A stretch of DNA of 64,000 nucleotides, taken from contig OY970334.1 in the NCBI GenBank assembly GCA_963717445.1, positions 3,348,001 to 3,412,000 on the forward strand, written 5' to 3'. Positions 53,637-61,278 of this stretch are shown in pieces (the stretch's first letter is position 1; the number at the start of each line of letters is the position of its first letter). Source of the stretch: JAGVPT01 sp963717445 (GTDB taxonomy: Bacteria; Bacteroidota; Ignavibacteria; UBA10030; UBA8401). The notes beneath the pieces were generated by a model. It saw nothing but the letters and a program-made list of their open reading frames with translations, had not been told where the DNA came from and did no database searches. The translations under genes were made by a program, and so were the position numbers.

Positions 53637-53906
53637 ATGTTCTTAGCGAAGGTCATTGGCACACTATGGGCAACACGGAAGGATGAACATTTGAAGAGCT
53701 TCAAGCTTCAATGCATCCAACCAATCTCAGCAGATCGAAAAAATTTCGGCCCGCCCATTGTTGCCGTCGATACGGTGGGAGCGGGAGCCGGGGAAACGGT
53801 GTTCTATATAACGGCAGCCGAAGCGGTGATTCCTCTTCCGGTTGACATGGCGCCTGTCGATGCCAGCATTGTCGGCATCGTCGACAGGATTGACCTTCAG
53901 AAATAG
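53637..53906 (+). CDS. EutN/CcmL-type microcompartment vertex protein, copy 2
   Basis: An 89-residue paralogue of the preceding protein. It keeps AKVIGTLWATRKDEHLKS, IVAVDTVGAGAGETVFY and APVDASIVGIVDRID, but differs in the pore-side loop (ITAAEAVIPLPVD in place of GSSARQTSVT). Two different vertex proteins in tandem suggest either distinct vertices or mixed pentamers. It ends 25 bases before rpoD. Confidence 0.88.
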   Translation: MFLAKVIGTLWATRKDEHLKSFKLQCIQPISADRKNFGPPIVAVDTVGAGAGETVFYITAAEAVIPLPVDMAPVDASIVGIVDRIDLQK

Positions 53907-53931
53907 TTTTTGAAAAAGAGGTGATGTAAGG

Positions 53932-54789
53932 ATGGTGAAGATAACTAAACAGTACACAAATCGCGAAAGCCAATCGCTCGATAAATATTTGCAGGAGATT
54001 GGCAAAGTCGATTTGCTCACTCCCGAACAGGAGATTGACCTTGCGCAGCGCATCAAGAAGGGCGATCAGAAATCTCTTGAGAAACTGACGAAAGCGAACC
54101 TCCGTTTCGTAGTGAGCGTGGCGAAACAATATCAGAATCAAGGGTTGTCGCTCGGAGATTTGATTAATGAAGGGAATCTTGGCCTCATCAAAGCGGCGAA
54201 ACGTTTTGACGAGACGCGCGGGTTCAAGTTCATTTCGTACGCAGTATGGTGGATCCGCCAATCGATTCTTCAAGCGCTTGCCGAACAGTCCCGCATTGTC
54301 CGTTTGCCGTTGAATCGTGTCGGCGCGCTGAACAAGATCGGCAAAGCGTTCAGCAGTCTCGAACAAGAATTCGAGCGCGAGCCGAGCGCGAGCGAACTTG
54401 CCGAAGAACTCGACATGTCTCTGTTTGAAGTTGCCGACACTTTGAAAATTTCTGGCCGGCATCTTTCGATGGACGCGCCGTTCGCGCAAGGGGAAGACAA
54501 CCGCTTGCTCGACGTCATTCAAGATGAACGCCAGCCCGCCCCGGACAGCATTCTGATGGATGAGTCGTTGAAAGAAGAAGTGCAGCGGGCGCTAGCGACG
54601 TTGAGCGACCGCGAAGCGGAAGTCATAAGGCTCTATTTCGGCCTGCAGCGAGAACACTCGCTCACGCTCGAAGAGATCGGCGAGAAATTCAATCTCACAC
54701 GGGAGCGGGTACGTCAGATCAAAGAGAAAGCTATTCGCCGGCTGCGCCATGCATCGCGCAGCAAGAATCTTCGTGCGTATCTGGGGTAA
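53932..54789 (+). CDS. rpoD: RNA polymerase sigma factor RpoD, short Bacteroidetes/Chlorobi type
   Basis: The principal sigma factor, 285 residues. It lacks a long region 1.1 and begins KQYTNRESQSLDKYLQEIGK, as do primary sigma factors of Bacteroidetes and Chlorobi. Regions 1.2 and 2 (NLRFVVSVAKQYQNQGLSL, FKFISYAVWWIRQSILQAL), region 3 and region 4 (SLTLEEIGEKFNLTRERVRQI) are complete. It is a useful taxonomic marker. A strong terminator follows. Confidence 0.95.
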   Translation: MVKITKQYTNRESQSLDKYLQEIGKVDLLTPEQEIDLAQRIKKGDQKSLEKLTKANLRFVVSVAKQYQNQGLSLGDLINEGNLGLIKAAKRFDETRGFKFISYAVWWIRQSILQALAEQSRIVRLPLNRVGALNKIGKAFSSLEQEFEREPSASELAEELDMSLFEVADTLKISGRHLSMDAPFAQGEDNRLLDVIQDERQPAPDSILMDESLKEEVQRALATLSDREAEVIRLYFGLQREHSLTLEEIGEKFNLTRERVRQIKEKAIRRLRHASRSKNLRAYLG

Positions 54790-54816
54790 GAGACAGCCGG
54801 GAGGTGGATCATATAG

Positions 54817-54846
54817 AAAAGCTCCTTCTTCGAGGAGCTTTTTTGT
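54817..54846 (+). terminator. Rho-independent terminator after rpoD
   Basis: AAAAGCTCCT and AGGAGCTTTT form a ten-pair perfect stem with loop TCTTCG, followed by a T run. Confidence 0.9.
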
Positions 54847-54902
54847 TGTGAACAAAAGGCGCAGGTTGCAAATAAGTTTCAATCACGTACATTTGTACGC
54901 AA

Positions 54903-55577
54903 ATGAAAGTTATTCTCTTTGCCCTTTTTTGCCTGGTTATCGCCGGTTGCGGGACGTCGTCGCCGAGGTTTGTCAGTCATGAGACTCCAAGCAACACCGA
55001 GAAGCAGGAAAAGAAAAACAACGGGCCGCGGTTTAGTTCGAAGCACATTGAGGAAGAGAAGAAAGAAGACGACCGCAAAGTTGACATAAAGAACGTTGTT
55101 GCCCGTTTCTCCAGTGCAAAGCCCGTGCCTTCGAGGACTGCGCAGGCGTCGAGTGGATCCCGCGTTGTCACTCCTCGCGGCGGCGCAAGTTCGCCGGCGG
55201 ATAAAATCGACGATCAGAAAATGATGGATGTGATTCTCGGATATTTGGGAACACCGTATCTCTATGGTGGCGAAACCAAATCCGGCATCGACTGCTCGGC
55301 ATTTACGAGCGCAGTCTACGACCAATCGGTGAATGTGAAATTACCCCGGTCGGCCGCCGGCCAGGTGAAGGAGGGAAAACCGGTATCATTTGACGATCTT
55401 AAATTTGGCGACCTGATGTTTTTTAATACGACGGGAGCGAATCCGTCCCACGTGGGAATTTACATCGGAGATGATCTCTTTGCGCACGCAAGCGAAGCAT
55501 TCGGCGTCACAATTTCGTCAATAGAAAGCTCGTACTATAAGAAACGGTATACCGAAGCGCGGAGAATAATTGAATAG
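54903..55577 (+). CDS. NlpC/P60 family endopeptidase lipoprotein
   Basis: A C40-family peptidoglycan peptidase of 224 residues. The N-terminus is a lipoprotein signal (LFCLVIAGC). A charged linker of about 80 residues follows, then the papain-like domain with the catalytic cysteine in GIDCSAFTSAVY, the histidine in PSHVGIYIGDD and a further polar residue in FAHASEAFG. It probably cleaves cell-wall peptides in the periplasm. Confidence 0.92.
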   Translation: MKVILFALFCLVIAGCGTSSPRFVSHETPSNTEKQEKKNNGPRFSSKHIEEEKKEDDRKVDIKNVVARFSSAKPVPSRTAQASSGSRVVTPRGGASSPADKIDDQKMMDVILGYLGTPYLYGGETKSGIDCSAFTSAVYDQSVNVKLPRSAAGQVKEGKPVSFDDLKFGDLMFFNTTGANPSHVGIYIGDDLFAHASEAFGVTISSIESSYYKKRYTEARRIIE

Positions 55578-55580
55578 AGT

Positions 55581-55610
55581 ATTCAGAATTCAGAATACAG
55601 AAGTCAGAAG
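55581..55610. repeat. CAGAATT-type short repeat between NlpC/P60 gene and def
   Basis: Repeats of a seven-base unit (CAGAATT/CAGAATA) lie between the genes. The same unit occurs inside fmt at 56961-56986. Confidence 0.55.
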
Positions 55611-55655
55611 GAATAAGTATTTTTCTAACAGCCAATACCATTAACCTAAAACCTT

Positions 55656-56225
55656 ATGGCAGCGTTACCAATCTACGTTTACGGCACCGAGGCGTTGAAG
55701 AAAAAAGCGAAACCGGTCAAAGAAATTTCGGACAAAACCATTCAATTGATTAAGGATATGTTTGAAACGATGCACTCGTCGAACGGCATCGGGCTTGCTG
55801 CGAATCAGGTGGGCGTGTTGGAACAAATTCTCGTCGTCGACCTTTCCGATATGGAAGAATACAAAGACACAAAGCCGATGGCAGTGATCAATCCGGAAAT
55901 TATCGAAGAGGAAGGCGAATGGGAATTGGAGGAGGGATGTTTAAGCCTTCCGGAGATACGCGATGTCGTGAACCGCGCGGAGAAAGTGACGGTGAAGTTC
56001 CAGGATGCGAATTTACGAGAACAAAAAATTGAAGCGACCGGGATGCTCGGACGTGTTCTTCAACACGAAATTGACCACTTGAACGGCATCCTCATCACGG
56101 ACCATTTGACAGCGGCCAAGAGGACATTGCTGAGAAGTAAGCTGAAGAAAATCTCCAAAGGAGAATTCGAGCAGAAGTACGAAGTTGTCCTTCCGAAGGA
56201 TGAAAAGCCGAAGATAAAAAAATGA
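55656..56225 (+). CDS. def: Peptide deformylase
   Basis: Def removes the formyl group from the N-terminal methionine of new proteins. The 189-residue metalloenzyme has all three motifs: GIGLAANQVG, EEGCLSLPE (Cys ligand) and QHEIDHLNGIL (HExxH). The start of fmt overlaps its end by four bases, the classical def-fmt arrangement. Confidence 0.97.
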   Translation: MAALPIYVYGTEALKKKAKPVKEISDKTIQLIKDMFETMHSSNGIGLAANQVGVLEQILVVDLSDMEEYKDTKPMAVINPEIIEEEGEWELEEGCLSLPEIRDVVNRAEKVTVKFQDANLREQKIEATGMLGRVLQHEIDHLNGILITDHLTAAKRTLLRSKLKKISKGEFEQKYEVVLPKDEKPKIKK

Positions 56226-57148
56226 ACATTGTTTTCATGGGAACGCCGGACTTTGCAGTTCCCAGCCTTGAGATTCTTCTGAAAAATAATTATCGCGTCG
56301 CCGCGGTTGTCACCGCTCCCGACAAGCCCCGCGGCCGAGGCCGGCAAGTCTCGTTCACACCGGTCAAAGAATATGCCATGGCGCATTCATTATCGCTGCT
56401 CCAACCGGAATCGCTGACCGCTGCATCGTTCATCTCTGCCCTCGCTTCACTTCGCTCCGATTTATTCGTCATCGTTGCGTTTCGGATCCTGCCGCCGCAA
56501 GTCTTTTCAATTCCTGCCGCGGGCACGTTCAATTTACACGCTTCCCTTCTCCCGAAGTATCGCGGAGCCGCACCGATCAACTGGGCGATTATCAACGGAG
56601 AAAAGGAATCGGGCGTGACAACGTTTTTCCTTCAGGAAAAAGTCGATACTGGTAATATTATTCTTCAAGCGCGAGTGGCAATTTCCGAAACGATGACCGC
56701 CGGCGAATTGCACGACACGCTTGCCGAGGTCGGAGCGGAGATCGTTTTGCAGACTGTCCGTTTGATTGAAAGGGGAAAAGCACAGCCCCGAAAGCAAGAC
56801 GATACGTTTTCATCTCCTGCTCCGAAAATATTCAAGGATGATTGCCGGATCGATTGGAATAAACCGGCGACGAGCGTTCATAATTTCATTCGAGGGCTCT
56901 CGCCGCATCCTGCGGCATGGACGGTGCACGACGGAACGATGCTGAAGGTTTACATGGCTGAGAATTCAGAATTCAGAATTCAGAATCCGGAGGCAGGTAG
57001 AGTCAATGTTTCAGGGGGCAAGTTGTACGTTGCGACGGGTGATGGCACGATTTCAGTTCTTGAAGTTCAACAAGAGGGGAAAAAAAAGATGGGCGCGGAA
57101 GAGTTTTTACGGGGCTATAAATTTAAAGAAGGGGATGTTTTACGGTAA
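56222..57148 (+). CDS. fmt: Methionyl-tRNA formyltransferase
   Basis: Fmt formylates initiator Met-tRNA using 10-formyl-THF. The 308-residue enzyme has the N-terminal formyltransferase fold with NLHASLLPKYRGAAPINW (catalytic Asn/His region) and the C-terminal OB domain. Unusually, the coding sequence around 56961-56986 contains a seven-base AGAATTC repeat (about 3.5 copies), adding NSEFRIQNPEA in the C-terminal domain. The reading frame is preserved. Confidence 0.95.
   Translation: MNIVFMGTPDFAVPSLEILLKNNYRVAAVVTAPDKPRGRGRQVSFTPVKEYAMAHSLSLLQPESLTAASFISALASLRSDLFVIVAFRILPPQVFSIPAAGTFNLHASLLPKYRGAAPINWAIINGEKESGVTTFFLQEKVDTGNIILQARVAISETMTAGELHDTLAEVGAEIVLQTVRLIERGKAQPRKQDDTFSSPAPKIFKDDCRIDWNKPATSVHNFIRGLSPHPAAWTVHDGTMLKVYMAENSEFRIQNPEAGRVNVSGGKLYVATGDGTISVLEVQQEGKKKMGAEEFLRGYKFKEGDVLR
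56961..56986 (+). repeat. AGAATTC tandem repeat inside fmt
   Basis: About three and a half copies of AGAATTC lie within the coding region of fmt. Three units (21 bases) keep the frame; gain or loss of one unit would break it. The same motif is found in the intergenic space at 55581-55610. Confidence 0.7.
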
Positions 57149-57154
57149 GCGATC

Positions 57155-57451
57155 TCACTTTCCTGCAGAGTATGTTCTCACGTCGACTTTTTCCATTGTC
57201 ATCATTACACCGTAATTTGCCTTTTCGATGATTGCATCGATTTCAGGGAACAAGTCTTCGACTTTTTCACTCATGTCGACAATTTCGATATGGATCTCGC
57301 GATCTTCAGAAAGCTCAAAAATCGCAGATTTGTGAATTTTACCGTTCGCCCCAAATCCTTCGCCGCCGCGCAACACCGTCGCTCCAGCGAGTTCTCTTGA
57401 ACGAGCCAGCGTTCTTCGAAGAGGGTTATAAATAACCCGATGGTAAAACAC
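57155..57451 (-). pseudogene. DUF190 remnant (fluoride-linked), N-terminus missing
   Basis: The conserved second half of a DUF190 protein is present (ELAGATVLRGGEGFGANGKIH, then IFELSEDREIHIEIVD and the ending). The usual first 35 or so residues are replaced by residues from an unrelated frame. DUF190 genes commonly sit next to crcB, and the remains of crcB are fused just upstream. I read this as a locus that lost part of both genes by deletion. Confidence 0.7.
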
Positions 57452-57564
57452 CCGATAGCGTTGACAGCGAATGTCCCGTACGGAAATCTATCCTCCAAAT
57501 AATCTGTAGAGGAAACTGGCTATGCCCGAGCCCCCGACGCCGACATACAAAAATTCTTCCATTA
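57400..57564 (-). pseudogene. crcB: crcB (fluoride exporter) remnant, truncated
   Basis: Reading the minus strand from the ATG at about 57564 gives EEFLYVGVGGSGIASFLYRLFG. After a frame change it continues DRFPYGTFAVNAIGCFTIG and FITLFEERWLV, a clear CrcB N-terminal half. The remaining sixty or so residues of CrcB are absent, replaced by DUF190 sequence. One extra base (CC at 57492-57493 on the plus strand) explains the frame change; the truncation needs a deletion as well. CrcB normally exports fluoride as a small dimeric channel. Confidence 0.7.
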
Positions 57565-57613
57565 TTCTTCAATTTTTTCTTCTATAAGCCGAGGATTGGG
57601 ACTGGGATTGCGG

Positions 57614-57929
57614 TAGTGACTCATTTTGAATAATAGCCTTGAAGTCATCCTTCTTTCTCTGATGCCAGAGAAAGAAGCAAAGTCCCGCTGTACGGGATCC
57701 CGCCTTTCATATTTTTGGAAAGCGGGAAGAGCTTCTCGGAATCGGAATGCTGGCGATGCTTTCCTGCACACAGCCGGGAGAAAACTGCTCCCGCTTGCCA
57801 CCTGCACATGCCAGCCGTTTTCTCAACGCGCGCATCGCCCCCACCCCCACTGCCCCCGATTCCGAGGATACAACACATGCAGCTTTTGCAACATTAATCG
57901 AAATCGTCAGGTCTGCGGACGGGAAGGAT
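57614..57929 (-). repeat. Repeat R1, copy B (inverted relative to 1-275)
   Basis: Matches copy A in reverse complement over most of its length, with an additional segment of about 46 bases (roughly 57679-57725) holding palindromes. The shared hairpin is at 57651-57676 (TTCTTTCTCTG...CAGAGAAAGAA). The plus strand includes a short reading frame opening with LAMLSC, which might be a remnant of a lipoprotein gene, but this is weak. Confidence 0.85.
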
Positions 57930-58257
57930 TCAATCGAAGGGTTTCAATTTCGGCGCTTGACCATCAAACCACAATATTCGACGCTCTCTTGCACAGAAAT
58001 TGACGGCATGTGCGGCTGGGATTGAATCCGTGTGTTACGATTTCCCCAAAGGGGTCCTTTGGACGAGAGATTTCTCCCGCTTTAAAAACAAAAAAGGCGG
58101 GATGCCGTAAAGCGGCATTTGGTTACTTTTCCCGCTTCTACGAAAAATTTTAAAGAGCGGGATCCCGTACAGCGGGACTTCCTCGGAAAGAAAGTAACAT
58201 ACACTAACTCCATTAAACTTCAGAAACTCGTTTTTCTTTCTCAAAATGAGTCACTAC
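57680..58257. repeat. Palindrome-rich repeat cluster (hairpin family TCCCGC...GCGGGA)
   Basis: Three hairpins share TCCCGC and GCGGGA arms: 57698-57727, 58075-58102 and 58130-58162. A 24-base sequence at 57680-57703 is repeated as an exact reverse complement at 58157-58180, and a diverged copy lies at about 58097-58120. The end motif CAAAATGAGTCACTAC of repeat R1 recurs at 58242-58257. These are probably copies of a REP-like non-coding element inserted within one another. No gene is evident in 57565-58364. Confidence 0.75.
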
Positions 58258-58364
58258 TGGGATTGCAATTCCATTGCATCAGTTTTCAAAAAGAATTATA
58301 TTGAGTTACCAGCAGCACTTAAAGATGTGCTGAAAGCAAGAGGCATTTTTTCTCCCTGTTAATT

Positions 58365-58850
58365 ATGGAATTTATGATGTGGGCGACCCGCAGTATGCAC
58401 GTTTTCTCGGCGGTGGTGTGGCTGGGCGGACTATTATATATGGGGGGAATTCTTTATCCCGTTTTTCGGTATGAGTCAATGACAACGTCCCGCCAGTATG
58501 TCCGGATAGAGCGGCGGTTTACCGGCTTCGTATGGATGTGCGTTTGGACGACTGCAATTACAGGCATATTTTTAATGCTTTTTAGTCCCCGATTTGTTTT
58601 TGGTCAATACCGCGTTGAATGGGACTATCTTCTTCTCGTCAAAGAATGCATTTATCTTTTGATGGTCGGAGTTGCGATCTCTGGAACAAATATTGTGAAG
58701 AGAATGGAATCCATTATCGCTTCGTCATCTGCCAATGGGACACACGGTGATCTTCTAACGCAGCACCAAAAGATTTTGAGAAGGCGGCGGACGAACCTCG
58801 CGCTAGGAATCATTGTGTTGTTGGTCTCTACCAGGATGGTCGTGATTTAA
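58365..58850 (+). CDS. CopD/DUF2269-like integral membrane protein
   Basis: A 161-residue protein with four membrane helices (about residues 5-25, 55-75, 90-110 and 138-158). The first helix holds HVFSAVVWLGGLLYMGG, a pattern shared by CopD-type and related membrane proteins. Its stop shares one base with the parA start (TAATG), so they may be co-translated. Function is unknown; copper or haem-linked roles are only suggested by the family. Confidence 0.7.
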   Translation: MEFMMWATRSMHVFSAVVWLGGLLYMGGILYPVFRYESMTTSRQYVRIERRFTGFVWMCVWTTAITGIFLMLFSPRFVFGQYRVEWDYLLLVKECIYLLMVGVAISGTNIVKRMESIIASSSANGTHGDLLTQHQKILRRRRTNLALGIIVLLVSTRMVVI

Positions 58851-59731
58851 TGGGAAAAATCATTGCGATAGCGAATCAAAAAGGAGGCGTAGGGAAAACC
58901 ACGACGGCAGTAAATCTTGCGGCTTCCATTTCTGCGGCTGAACATGCAACATTGCTTGTAGACACGGACCCGCAAGCAAACGCAACAAGCGGTGTCGGCG
59001 TTGAAAGCAAAACGCTTGACAAGACAATGTATGAAGTGTTGATCGGCGATGTCGGGGCAACAGATGCAATTATCAACACATCGATGCCATTTCTGTCGCT
59101 GCTCCCATCTCACATTAATCTGGTGGGGGCGGAAATTGAAATGGTGAACGAGCTGAACCGCGAGAAGAAGATGAGAATGGCGCTTGAGCCTATTCGGTCT
59201 TCGTACGAATATATCATTATCGATTGTCCGCCGTCGCTCGGCCTCATCACGCTCAATGCTCTAACTTCTGCCGATACGGTGCTCATTCCAGTGCAGTGCG
59301 AATATTATGCGCTTGAGGGACTGGGGCAATTGTTGAACACCATCAGTATGGTCAAAAAAAACCTCAATCCGCCTCTCGCCATTGAAGGGGTATTGATGAC
59401 AATGTTTGATTCTCGTCTGCGTCTTTCCAACCAAATTGTCGATGAGGTAAAAAAATATTTTGGGGAGAAAGTGTTTACGACCATCATCTCGCGGAATGTC
59501 AGGCTCAGCGAAGCGCCGAGTTTTGGCAAACCAATCCTGCTGTACGATGCCCTTTCATCCGGAACGAGAAACTATATCGACCTTGCTCAAGAGGTATTGA
59601 AACGAAACCAAGGGGCAGTCGCGTCCTCTTACGTCCGCGGGAATGCATATTCTTCCTCCCCGGCTCCATCCGGTGTGGTGCCGCTGCCTTCTCATTCCGA
59701 AATCTCTAACCGTACCCCGTCACAGTCGTAA
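58850..59731 (+). CDS. parA: Chromosome-partitioning ATPase ParA/Soj
   Basis: A MinD/ParA-type ATPase, 293 residues, that moves or positions the chromosome origin region with ParB. Deviant Walker A is ANQKGGVGKTTTAVNLAAS, Walker A' is LVDTDPQANATSG and Walker B is YIIIDCPPSLGLITLNAL. A proline/serine-rich tail of about 40 residues follows. It is upstream of parB, as expected of a chromosomal pair. Confidence 0.96.
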   Translation: MGKIIAIANQKGGVGKTTTAVNLAASISAAEHATLLVDTDPQANATSGVGVESKTLDKTMYEVLIGDVGATDAIINTSMPFLSLLPSHINLVGAEIEMVNELNREKKMRMALEPIRSSYEYIIIDCPPSLGLITLNALTSADTVLIPVQCEYYALEGLGQLLNTISMVKKNLNPPLAIEGVLMTMFDSRLRLSNQIVDEVKKYFGEKVFTTIISRNVRLSEAPSFGKPILLYDALSSGTRNYIDLAQEVLKRNQGAVASSYVRGNAYSSSPAPSGVVPLPSHSEISNRTPSQS

Positions 59732-59746
59732 AGTCCACGATGCGCT

Positions 59747-60661
59747 ATGGCCGATAGTCACAAAACAAAATCTGTATTGGGAAAAGGACTGAGCGCACTT
59801 ATTCCGCGGGCGCCACTGCACGAGGAGCCGATTTCTCCCGACGCTCTTCCCAAAGACGAAGGTAGCGATAACGTGATCGTAGCGATTGAGGTTTCGAAAG
59901 TCCGTCCCAATCCGTACCAGCCGCGCCTTACCTTCCACCCGGAAAGTTTGGATGAATTGAAGCGCTCGATTATCGAGAAAGGTATCATCCAGCCCATCAC
60001 TGTTCGCCGTGTTGCAGAAGGGAACTACGAACTGATTTCGGGCGAGCGGAGAATCCGCGCTTCACAGGAAGCCGGACTAACGACAATTCCTGCCTATGTC
60101 ATCAAGGTTTCTTCGGATGAAGAGATGCTGGAATTGGCACTGGTGGAGAATTTGCAGCGCGAGCATCTAAACCCGCTTGAAATTGCCGTTTCCTATCAAC
60201 GGCTGATCGATGAATGCAGGCTCACACAGGAGGAAGTTGCGCAAAAAATCGGTAAGGACAGAACAACGGTAACAAATTTTCTTCGGCTGTTGAAGCTGCC
60301 GGAAAAAATCAAGGATTCCTTGAGTAACGATGAAATCTCGATGGGACATGCCCGCGCGTTAATTACCTTGCCGGACGAGAAAATTCAGCTCAGGGTGCAT
60401 GAGAGAATTGTGAAACACGGGCTGTCGGTTCGAAACGTTGAATCGCTTGTCAGAAATTTCGGGAAGAAGCCCGAGAAGAAAAGCCATTCATCATCCTCAA
60501 CGCGTTCGGATGGAAGTTTCCAAACTATCGAAACCCGTTTGCGCCAGACGTTCGGGACCAAAGTGACAATTCGCAAACAGCAAGGAGGGAGCGGCGAAAT
60601 CGTGATAGAGTACTATAATCCCGGCGACCTTGACAGGTTGCTGGAGATATTGGAAAAATAA
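59747..60661 (+). CDS. parB: Chromosome-partitioning protein ParB/Spo0J
   Basis: A 304-residue CTP-dependent DNA clamp that loads at parS. The N-terminal nuclease-like domain carries ISGERRIRASQEAGL (the CTP-binding GERR). LVENLQREHLNPLE and the helix-turn-helix region LTQEEVAQKIGKDRTTVTN follow, and the C-terminal dimerisation domain is at about 255-304. I did not find a perfect parS site in the window. Confidence 0.96.
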   Translation: MADSHKTKSVLGKGLSALIPRAPLHEEPISPDALPKDEGSDNVIVAIEVSKVRPNPYQPRLTFHPESLDELKRSIIEKGIIQPITVRRVAEGNYELISGERRIRASQEAGLTTIPAYVIKVSSDEEMLELALVENLQREHLNPLEIAVSYQRLIDECRLTQEEVAQKIGKDRTTVTNFLRLLKLPEKIKDSLSNDEISMGHARALITLPDEKIQLRVHERIVKHGLSVRNVESLVRNFGKKPEKKSHSSSSTRSDGSFQTIETRLRQTFGTKVTIRKQQGGSGEIVIEYYNPGDLDRLLEILEK

Positions 60662-60724
60662 TTTTCATATTCGTGGCCGGCGTGCACGATGTACCGGTCG
60701 CTTTATTCATCGTGGGTATCGACA

Positions 60725-61108
60725 ATGAAAACAATCATTAACACGGCACACGCTCCCGCTCCGATCGGTCCATATAACCAGGCCGTTGCCGTACAGGGGC
60801 AACTCCTCTTCACGGCAGGACAAATTGCCCTTGACCCGAAGACGGGGCAGATCGTTGGGACGTCAGCCGCCGAACAGACAAAACAGATTTGTGAAAATCT
60901 TAAAGCCATACTTACTGCAAGCCACTCTGATTTTGCCCATGTTGTGAAAACGACAGTCTTCCTAAAAAATATGAACGACTTTGCGGCCATGAATGAAGTG
61001 TATGGGACATACTTTGGGGAAGCTTCTCCTGCGCGCAGCACTGTCGAAGTCGCCCGCCTGCCGAAAGATGCGGTGGTAGAAATTGAAGTCGTTGCAGTAA
61101 TTTATTAG
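60725..61108 (+). CDS. ridA: RidA family enamine/imine deaminase
   Basis: A small enzyme of 127 residues that hydrolyses reactive 2-aminoacrylate and related imines. Hallmarks are PAPIGPYNQAVAV, FTAGQIALDPKTG and the terminal arginine-containing PARSTVEVARLPKDAVVEIE. The ATG at 60725 gives the normal N-terminus; an in-frame ATG 12 codons earlier would add an unlikely extension. It lies between parB and a DUF5683 gene. Confidence 0.93.
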   Translation: MKTIINTAHAPAPIGPYNQAVAVQGQLLFTAGQIALDPKTGQIVGTSAAEQTKQICENLKAILTASHSDFAHVVKTTVFLKNMNDFAAMNEVYGTYFGEASPARSTVEVARLPKDAVVEIEVVAVIY

Positions 61109-61146
61109 CCGGCTGATGTTACCAGAACATTGAATGATCCACCAAA

Positions 61147-61166
61147 TTCACGAAGAGCACGAAGAA
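61147..61166 (+). repeat. CACGAAGA-type short repeat
   Basis: TTCACGAAGAGCACGAAGAA lies after the RidA gene and resembles the tracts at 13908-13925 and 14020-14037. Nothing else of note is in this gap. Confidence 0.4.
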
Positions 61167-61278
61167 AACATAATTCTGAGGATTGGCACCTTATAAATTC
61201 TTTGTGAAAAAAGCATTTACTCTCAATAAAGCGGATTCAACGTTCGTGCTTTTTCCTGCTCTTAGTGGATGTCTTACA

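Noticed and set aside
57747..58025. Short frame opening with a lipobox-like LAMLSC in copy B
   Set aside because: It might be a remnant of a lipoprotein gene, but it depends on repeat DNA and has no recognisable domain. Not listed as a gene.
58850..60661. parS site near parAB
   Set aside because: I looked for the TGTTTCACGTGAAACA palindrome and near variants and found no convincing match.
61170..61200. Possible sigma-54 promoter (TGGCAC) before the DUF5683 gene
   Set aside because: The downstream TTGC half is absent at the required distance.
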